A stretch of DNA of 7,456 bases from Acidobacteriota bacterium (lineage in GTDB: Bacteria > Acidobacteriota > Terriglobia > Bryobacterales > Bryobacteraceae). Positions 1-4,685 of this stretch are shown in pieces; positions within the stretch are counted from its first letter, which is position 1, and every line of letters begins with the position of its first letter. The DNA is taken from NCBI GenBank assembly GCA_026394095.1, contig JAPKYY010000171.1, forward strand, positions 1 through 7,456, read 5' to 3'. The position numbers and the translations under genes are program-made. Below the pieces are notes generated by a model. That model made no database searches, was not told the origin of the DNA, and saw only the letters and a program-made list of their open reading frames with translations.

Positions 1-1
1 T

Positions 2-820
2 ATCAACGTCGGTTTCGCCACTACTCTGAACTCCACCTTCAACAACGGAGAAGCCATGTTGCAACAGGCTTCCCGCGCGATGGCCGAATCAAAACCCAAA
101 CCAGCCACCACCACCCAGCTCGATACCTTCCAGCCAGACCAGCTGCGTGTCTTCTATCACCCCATCGTCGATCTCGCCACCGGCGAAATTGGCGGGCTCG
201 AAGCACTCATTCGCTGGCAGCATCCCGAACGCGGCCTCCTCACTCCTGATCAGTTCCTCCCTGCAGCCGAAGCCTCCGGCCTGATCCTCAAGCTCGACCG
301 CTGGATGCTCGGCGAAGCCTGTAAGAAAGCTCGCAGGCTCAACCTCCGAACCCGCCGCATCGAGCCACTTGTCCTCACTGTCAATCTCTCCAGTTCACAC
401 TTCCTGAACTCTTCTGACACAAAGGCGATTGAAGATATCATTCGAGACTCTGAAGTAGATCCAGCCTGGCTTTCGATTGAACTCAATCCGCAAGCCAACC
501 ACTCTGAAGCCGACATCCGTCACAACCTCGGCCAGATTCAGGCCCGGTTGAACATCAATACAGAGGCGGCTGACCGTATCAAGATCTCTCCCGCTCTTGT
601 ACGGGAAATTGCTTCAGGCCGCAATCGCGACAAGGTCCGCGACATCATCAACAGCGCCCAATCCCGGAACATGCTCGTCGTAGCTGAAGGCGTTGAAAGC
701 CTCGAACAACTTGCAGTTCTCCGCGAACTGAAGTGCCATCTTGCCCAGGGCTTTTACTTCACCAAGCCCGCCTCGGCCAACGATACAGAACGTCTCCTCG
801 CCCGCAGCCCCCGCTGGTAG
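2..820 (+). CDS. GGDEF-EAL cyclic-di-GMP signalling protein, 5' partial, EAL domain probably inactive
   Basis: The reading frame is open from the left edge, so the true start lies upstream; the Met at base 56 is internal. The residues before and just after it (INVGFATT, then LLQQA-type MLQQASRAMAESK) resemble the last strand and helix of a GGDEF domain. Counting from the Met at 56, the EAL domain covers about residues 30-252. Its conserved parts are YHPIVDL (34-40), the EALIR signature (49-53), the metal-ligand Asn of VNLS (110), Glu142 of the IELN strand, Lys176, VVAEGVE (208-214) and QGFYF (231-235). EAL enzymes hydrolyse c-di-GMP to pGpG. This copy, however, has no DDFG(T)GYSSL segment between RLNI and DRIKIS, and KID reads KIS. 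The two metal-binding aspartates and loop 6 are therefore gone. I infer a non-catalytic c-di-GMP sensor or a decayed protein. It ends 16 bases before the next gene and may be co-transcribed with it. Confidence 0.9.
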   Translation: MNVGFATTLNSTFNNGEAMLQQASRAMAESKPKPATTTQLDTFQPDQLRVFYHPIVDLATGEIGGLEALIRWQHPERGLLTPDQFLPAAEASGLILKLDRWMLGEACKKARRLNLRTRRIEPLVLTVNLSSSHFLNSSDTKAIEDIIRDSEVDPAWLSIELNPQANHSEADIRHNLGQIQARLNINTEAADRIKISPALVREIASGRNRDKVRDIINSAQSRNMLVVAEGVESLEQLAVLRELKCHLAQGFYFTKPASANDTERLLARSPRW

Positions 821-836
821 GCCATACTAGTTACGG

Positions 837-1007
837 ATGGCTATCAGTCAGGAACTTCTCGACATTCTCATTTGCCCCGCTTGCCGCGGTGAGCTCGAAC
901 TCAAGCAGGACGGCTCAGGCCTCAAGTGCCTCGCCTGCAAGCGCGTATACCCGATCCGCGAAGACATTCCAGTCATGCTGGTCGACGAAGCAAAAATCGA
1001 AGAATAG
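837..1007 (+). CDS. Trm112 family small zinc protein (YcaR-like)
   Basis: This is a 56-residue protein starting MAISQELLDILICPAC and ending DEAKIEE. It has the family pattern: a short helix, then CPAC (Cys13, Cys16), a beta hairpin, CLAC (Cys31, Cys34), and the closing YPIREDIPVML motif. The four cysteines should bind one zinc ion. Its length matches the family, at about 60 residues. Eukaryotic and archaeal Trm112 proteins activate RNA and protein methyltransferases. The role of bacterial members such as E. coli YcaR is less certain. The ATG at 837 is the only start that places the helix correctly, although no good Shine-Dalgarno sequence precedes it. The gene sits 16 bases after the EAL gene and 3 bases before a glycosyltransferase. 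YcaR also lies near msbA in E. coli, so the neighbourhood supports the assignment. Confidence 0.88.
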   Translation: MAISQELLDILICPACRGELELKQDGSGLKCLACKRVYPIREDIPVMLVDEAKIEE

Positions 1008-1010
1008 GCA

Positions 1011-1922
1011 ATGCCCCCAATCCTCGAGCGTCTGAACTCAGGCTCGCGTGTTGCCATCATCCGCCTACGCTCACTCGGAGACTGCGTCCTCTCGACGCCC
1101 GCCATTCATCTGCTGAAAACTCACCGGCCCGATCTCCGCATCGCCGTCGTCTCTGAACCACCTTTCATTCCTCTCTTTGAAGAGAACCCCGACATCGACG
1201 ACATCATCGTCCCGAGTGGCCCACTCCTGCGCAAGTGGAAGCCCAATCTCGCACTCAATCTCCACGGCGGCACCCGCAGCCTCGTATTGACCACGGCCTC
1301 CCTCGCCCGCCACCGTGCTGGCTTTGCCCATTACCGTTACTCTCTCGCCTACAACATCCGCATCCCGAGGGCTCAAGACATTCTCCACGAAGAACGCGTG
1401 ATCCACACCGCCGAACATGCAGCCTCAGCCATGTTCCACCTCGGCGTTCCCATCCAGCCCGTACCCCGGGCCCGCCTCTTCACCTCCAAAAAATGGCGCG
1501 ACCAGGGCTACGCCGTCATCCACCCCTTCGCCAGCGCAGCCGACAAAGCCTGGCCCGCCAAGCGATTCCTCGACGTAGCGGAATTCCTCCGTCGCGCACT
1601 CCATCTCGAACCCATCTTCATCGGTGGCCCCGGCGACGACCCCTCTCCCTTCGAGCCCTGGCATGTCGAGATCTCAACAGACCTCAAGAAGACCAAAAGC
1701 CTCCTCGCCTCGGCCTCCCTCTTCTTCGGTAACGACAGTGGCCCCGCCCACATGGCCGCCGCCTTTGGTGTCCCCGTTGCTGTCCTATATGGCCCCTCGA
1801 ATCCTGAAATCTGGGCCCCCTGGCGTACGGAATCCCAGGTCCTCCACTCTCCCGCCGGCATGTCCGGCATCACCACAACCCAGGCAGTAGAGGCTCTCGC
1901 CAGGCTCAAAGTGGTCGCATGA
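1011..1922 (+). CDS. Glycosyltransferase family 9 (heptosyltransferase-like)
   Basis: This 303-residue protein is probably a cytoplasmic-face enzyme that adds a sugar, possibly ADP-heptose, to the LPS core. The N-terminal acceptor domain opens with VAIIRLRSLGDCVLSTPAIHLL (from residue 14). Asp24 is at the position of the catalytic base in heptosyltransferases. The C-terminal donor domain shows IHPFAS (170-175), KAWPAKRF (179-186), a GGPGDD turn (205-210), and the family hallmark GNDSGPAHMAAAFGVP (240-255) followed by LYGPSNP. The protein is shorter than WaaC or WaaF (about 320-350 residues), mainly in the middle, so the exact donor and acceptor cannot be named. It starts 3 bases after the Trm112 stop and overlaps the transporter start by 4 bases. 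That places it in one operon for LPS assembly. Confidence 0.9.
   Translation: MPPILERLNSGSRVAIIRLRSLGDCVLSTPAIHLLKTHRPDLRIAVVSEPPFIPLFEENPDIDDIIVPSGPLLRKWKPNLALNLHGGTRSLVLTTASLARHRAGFAHYRYSLAYNIRIPRAQDILHEERVIHTAEHAASAMFHLGVPIQPVPRARLFTSKKWRDQGYAVIHPFASAADKAWPAKRFLDVAEFLRRALHLEPIFIGGPGDDPSPFEPWHVEISTDLKKTKSLLASASLFFGNDSGPAHMAAAFGVPVAVLYGPSNPEIWAPWRTESQVLHSPAGMSGITTTQAVEALARLKVVA
1919..1922 (+). other. ATGA start/stop overlap, glycosyltransferase to msbA-like gene
   Basis: The ATG of the transporter (1919-1921) overlaps the TGA of the glycosyltransferase (1920-1922). No clear Shine-Dalgarno sequence stands in front of it. Translation of the transporter is therefore probably coupled to termination on the upstream gene. 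This is an inference from the geometry. Confidence 0.75.
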
Positions 1923-2896
1923 AACGCGTCATCCGCCTCGGCCTCCACTACTGGCCCACTCTCCTCCTCAGCGTCCTCTTCATGGCGATCGTTGGCGTCT
2001 GCCAGGCCTCCATGGCCCTGCTCATCAAGCCGCTCCTCGATCGCGTCCTGAGTCCCTCAACGGTCGAGCCCACCTCGCTCACCATCCCTGTTCTGAACTG
2101 GCAAATCCAGCTCGATTCATTCCTGCCCGCTCAAGCCCAGAACATCTGGGCACTGGTCGCCATCGGTATCCTCCTCGTCTTTGCGATCAAAGGCATCTGC
2201 GATTACATCGGCAACTACCTCGTTAACTACGTCGGCCTCCACGCCATCACAGACCTCCGCCAGCGCGTCTTCGATCATGTCCTGCGTCAAGACACCAGCT
2301 TCTTTGAAGTCAACTCGACAGGCCGTCTCATGTCCTCGGTCATGAACGACATCGAAAAAATCCAGGTAGCCATCTCCCACATGCTCGCCGACTGGCTCCG
2401 TCAAACCTTCTCTGCCATCGGCCTCCTTGCCGTCCTCATCAACCACGATTGGAAGCTCGCGCTCTTCTCCCTCACCGTGCTGCCCTTCGTGATGATCCCC
2501 ACGGCCCGCCTCGGCAAGCGCATCCGCCGCACCACCCGTGGCGCACAAGACGATGCCGCCCACCTCAACCACATCCTGCAGGAAGCCATCACCGGCCAGC
2601 AGGTCGTCCGTTCCTTCAATGCAGAATCGATGGAGTCGGCTCGCTTCCATGCCGCCGCCGATGCCTTGCGCAAATCAAACCTCCGCTACATCGCCCAGCA
2701 GGCACTCCCCTCGCCCGTTATCGAATTCCTCGGTGCCCTCACCATCGTCGGCCTCATCGGCTACGCCCGCACGCAAATCCAGGCCAACCAAATGACGGCC
2801 GGCGAATTTACCAGCTTCGTCATCGCACTGCTCATGCTCTACTGGCATCCAGAACATCTTCCAGCAAGCCGCCGGCTCCGCCCAGCGCGTCTTTGA
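1919..2896 (+). CDS. N-terminal part of the MsbA-like exporter: transmembrane domain
   Basis: This open frame encodes 325 residues, of which the first 309 are authentic and the last 16 (HPEHLPASRRLRPARL) are out-of-frame product after the shift. Hydrophobic segments are visible at about residues 12-35, 75-105, 160-175, 178-197, 264-282 and 296-308, matching the six helices of a type IV exporter half. Between them, the cytoplasmic stretch RQRVFDHVLRQDTSFFEVNSTGRL (about 114-137) and the QEAITGQQVVRSFNAE region (221-236) are the usual coupling-helix sequences. The ATG overlaps the glycosyltransferase stop as ATGA. Translated alone, this piece has no ATPase and could not transport. Confidence 0.8.
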   Translation: MKRVIRLGLHYWPTLLLSVLFMAIVGVCQASMALLIKPLLDRVLSPSTVEPTSLTIPVLNWQIQLDSFLPAQAQNIWALVAIGILLVFAIKGICDYIGNYLVNYVGLHAITDLRQRVFDHVLRQDTSFFEVNSTGRLMSSVMNDIEKIQVAISHMLADWLRQTFSAIGLLAVLINHDWKLALFSLTVLPFVMIPTARLGKRIRRTTRGAQDDAAHLNHILQEAITGQQVVRSFNAESMESARFHAAADALRKSNLRYIAQQALPSPVIEFLGALTIVGLIGYARTQIQANQMTAGEFTSFVIALLMLYWHPEHLPASRRLRPARL

Positions 2897-3719
2897 ATAT
2901 CTCGATCAGGAACCCAAAGTTGCCGACAAACCAAACGCCGCCACCCTGCCTGCCTTCCACAAATCGATCGAGTTCGACAAGGTCCGCTTCCGTTATCCCA
3001 CCAGCTCGCCCGACCAGCCCGACATCCTCAAGAGCCTCACGCTCACCGTCAACGCTGGCGAAGTCATTGCCCTGGTAGGCCCCAGCGGCGCCGGCAAAAC
3101 CACCCTCGCCAGCCTCCTCCCCCGCCTCTACGATCCAATCGAAGGCCACATAAAAATCGATGGCCAGAATCTCCGCGACGTCACAATGAATAGCCTACGT
3201 GCCCAGATCTCCTCTGTCGCGCAAGACACCTTCCTCTTTGACGACACCGTCGCCAACAACATCCGCTACGGCCGCCCCAATGCCACTCTCGAAGAAGTCA
3301 AATCCGCCGCCGCCACAGCCATCGCCGACGAATTCATTGCGCGCATGCCCGAAGGCTATGAAACCCGCATCGGCGAGCGCGGCGTCAAACTAAGTGGAGG
3401 CCAACGCCAGCGTCTGGCGATAGCGCGTGCGGTCCTGCGCAACGCACCCATCCTGATCCTCGATGAAGCCACTTCGCATCTCGACGCCGAGTCTGAGGTC
3501 CTGGTCCAGAAAGCCCTTGCTAACCTGATGGCGCAGAGAACGGTCATCGTCATCGCCCATCGTCTATCCACAATCCGCCGCGCCACTCGAATCCTGGTCC
3601 TCGAAAAAGGCGAAATCATTCAGAGCGGAACCCACGATCAGCTCATCCAACAAGGGGGCCTCTACGGCCGCCTGCACGAACTACAATTCCAAGAATCGGC
3701 TACACTCGAAAACTCATGA
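2847..3719 (+). CDS. C-terminal part of the MsbA-like exporter: ATPase domain
   Basis: This is the continuation of the exporter in the next frame, about 290 residues, with every ATPase element present. In order these are the A-loop tyrosine in VRFRYP, Walker A GPSGAGKT (bases 3078-3101), the Q-loop in SSVAQDTFLFDD, the signature LSGGQRQRLAIARA, Walker B ILILDEATS followed by the D-loop HLDAES, and the H-loop IVIAHRLSTIRRA. The coordinates mark where the homology begins, not a start codon. The first in-frame ATG (3186) lies after Walker A, so independent translation from it would give an ATPase fragment that cannot bind nucleotide. The stop overlaps the yicC start as ATGA. The lack of internal stops and the perfect motifs suggest that the break upstream is recent or an error in the sequence. 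Confidence 0.78.
   Translation: MQNIFQQAAGSAQRVFEYLDQEPKVADKPNAATLPAFHKSIEFDKVRFRYPTSSPDQPDILKSLTLTVNAGEVIALVGPSGAGKTTLASLLPRLYDPIEGHIKIDGQNLRDVTMNSLRAQISSVAQDTFLFDDTVANNIRYGRPNATLEEVKSAAATAIADEFIARMPEGYETRIGERGVKLSGGQRQRLAIARAVLRNAPILILDEATSHLDAESEVLVQKALANLMAQRTVIVIAHRLSTIRRATRILVLEKGEIIQSGTHDQLIQQGGLYGRLHELQFQESATLENS
3716..3719 (+). other. ATGA start/stop overlap, msbA-like gene to yicC
   Basis: The ATG of yicC (3716-3718) overlaps the TGA of the transporter (3717-3719), again without a visible ribosome-binding site. Coupling would normally deliver ribosomes to yicC. With the transporter frameshifted, ribosomes would stop at 2894-2896, more than 800 bases upstream. Confidence 0.75.
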
Positions 3720-4609
3720 ATATACGCAGTATGACTGGCTACGCCCGCGTCCGGCGCTCAATCTCTGAAGGAGAGCTCACGCTTTCGATCAAGACGGTCA
3801 ACCACCGTGCTCTCGACCTCCACTTCCACATGAGCAGCTTCTTCGACCCCATCGAAGGCGCCATGCGAGGCCTGGCCAAAGCCCAGATCAATCGGGGCCA
3901 TGTGGACATCCGTTGTTCCATCTCCCGTGAAGCAGCTAAGCAAACCATCAACGTAAACGCACCGCTTCTCGCTGCCTACCGTGATCTCTTCCACAATCTC
4001 GAAAACCACTTCGGCGAGATGGGCAAGCCGAATCTGAACGAAGCCCTACGTCTGCCCGGCATGTTGATCGAATCGCGAGAAGACGAAATCTCAGAAGCGC
4101 TCAACGAGGCGATTCTGGGTGGCCTCGAAGAAGCGCTAACAGAGCTCAACGTCCAGCGCGAGCGCGAAGGCGCTTCGCTATTAAAGCAAATGCTCGCCTA
4201 CAACGAAAACATCCGCGAGCAGGCAGCAAAGGTAAGAGGCCTCCGCACCCAGATCCTGCCGATCCTCCGCCAGCGCATCGAAGCCAAGATCAACGATCTC
4301 CTCAGTGGCCAGCAGGTAGACCCGGCCCGCATCGCCCAGGAGTCCGCTTTCCTCGCAGACCGTGGCGATGTGGAAGAAGAAGTCACCAGGCTCCTCACCC
4401 ACTGCACGCATCTCGAGACCCTGCTAACCAAGGGCGGAGAAGCCGGCAAGAAGATCGACTTCCTCCTGCAAGAGATGAATCGAGAAACAAACACGATCCT
4501 CTCCAAGTCCAACAACGCCGGCGACTTCGGCCTCCAGATCACCGAAATCGGCCTCGCCATCAAGACCGAAATCGAGCGCATCCGCGAGCAATCCCTCAAC
4601 CTGGAATAG
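3716..4609 (+). CDS. yicC: YicC/YloC family endoribonuclease
   Basis: This is a 297-residue protein, close to the family's usual 290. The N-terminal YicC domain opens with the diagnostic MTGYARV (residues 6-12). It continues with SIKTVNHRALDLHF (24-37), RGHVDI (60-65), and the RLPGML motif (112-117). A charged helical middle (about 120-200) leads into the C-terminal domain. That domain has FLADRGDVEEEVTRLLTHCTHLE (about 212-234), KKIDFLLQEMNRETNTILSKSNN (245-267), and the closing helix IKTEIERIREQ. Family members are cytoplasmic oligomeric RNases; E. coli YicC and B. subtilis YloC have been reported as endoribonucleases acting in RNA turnover. The ATG at 3716 directly precedes the conserved MTGY block and overlaps the transporter stop. 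The usual downstream partner gmk is absent. Its last 14 bases instead overlap the tail of the convergent receptor gene. Confidence 0.94.
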   Translation: MNIRSMTGYARVRRSISEGELTLSIKTVNHRALDLHFHMSSFFDPIEGAMRGLAKAQINRGHVDIRCSISREAAKQTINVNAPLLAAYRDLFHNLENHFGEMGKPNLNEALRLPGMLIESREDEISEALNEAILGGLEEALTELNVQREREGASLLKQMLAYNENIREQAAKVRGLRTQILPILRQRIEAKINDLLSGQQVDPARIAQESAFLADRGDVEEEVTRLLTHCTHLETLLTKGGEAGKKIDFLLQEMNRETNTILSKSNNAGDFGLQITEIGLAIKTEIERIREQSLNLE

Positions 4610-4685
4610 GTTTGTACAATTTCTCAAGCAACCCAAGGTGGTAAAGCTCATGCCCGCCAATAATGTAGGCCAGAGCCCGCGCCGA
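4596..4685 (-). pseudogene. 3' remnant of a DinB/DUF664-like gene fused to the receptor
   Basis: The last 29 residues of the - strand frame read SARALAYIIGGHELYHLG, then LLEKLYKPIPG. This does not resemble any receptor barrel. It closely resembles the C-terminal helix of DinB-superfamily proteins, which commonly read SVRALAYIIAGHERHHLxILRERY from memory of the family. The HxxxH pair (H-E-L-Y-H) retains the spacing of metal-binding histidines in that fold. Only this tail exists; the four-helix body (about 130-150 residues) is missing. The stop codon (4598-4596) lies inside the 3' end of yicC, and the final KPIPG may be read-through past the original end. The assignment rests on a short but distinctive match. 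Confidence 0.68.

Larger units (their letters stand above)
1919..3719 (+). pseudogene. msbA: MsbA-like lipid A/LPS ABC exporter, frameshifted near base 2846
   Basis: Read across two frames, this is a half-size ABC exporter with a fused membrane domain and ATPase, as in MsbA, which flips lipid A-core across the inner membrane as a homodimer. The first frame covers the membrane domain up to ALLMLYW (Trp309, bases 2843-2845). The second frame resumes at base 2847 with IQNIFQQAAGSAQRVFEYLD and carries a complete ATPase domain. In this family MLY is normally followed by about 13 residues (the EPIKRL-type stretch) before the QQ of the linker. Here only 6 codons plus one base remain, which implies a loss of about 20 bases rather than a single-base error. 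The intact protein would be about 606 residues, a normal family length. LPS context on the left supports MsbA over a drug exporter, but the exact substrate is inferred. If the shift is real, the gene is dead. Confidence 0.82.

Noticed and set aside
821..836. Promoter for the LPS gene group in the gap after the EAL gene
   Set aside because: The gap is only 16 bases, too short for a promoter, and no -35/-10 pair was convincing in the preceding coding sequence.
733..1035. + strand open frame of 100 residues across the EAL end and Trm112 gene
   Set aside because: It is Ser/Ala/Pro-rich without motifs and overlaps the Trm112 gene, whose zinc motifs are unmistakable in another frame.
2117..2650. 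Long - strand open frame (177 residues) opposite the transporter
   Set aside because: It mirrors a strongly C-ending codon pattern of the transporter and encodes an acidic, low-complexity product with no recognisable motif. The + strand frame has clear family similarity.
2837..2856. Programmed ribosomal frameshift in the transporter
   Set aside because: There is no slippery heptamer, such as runs of A or T, at the site, and about seven expected residues are missing. A deletion fits better.
4605..4680. Possible bidirectional terminator between the convergent genes
   Set aside because: I could not find a stable GC-rich hairpin with a T run on either strand, and the genes overlap here.
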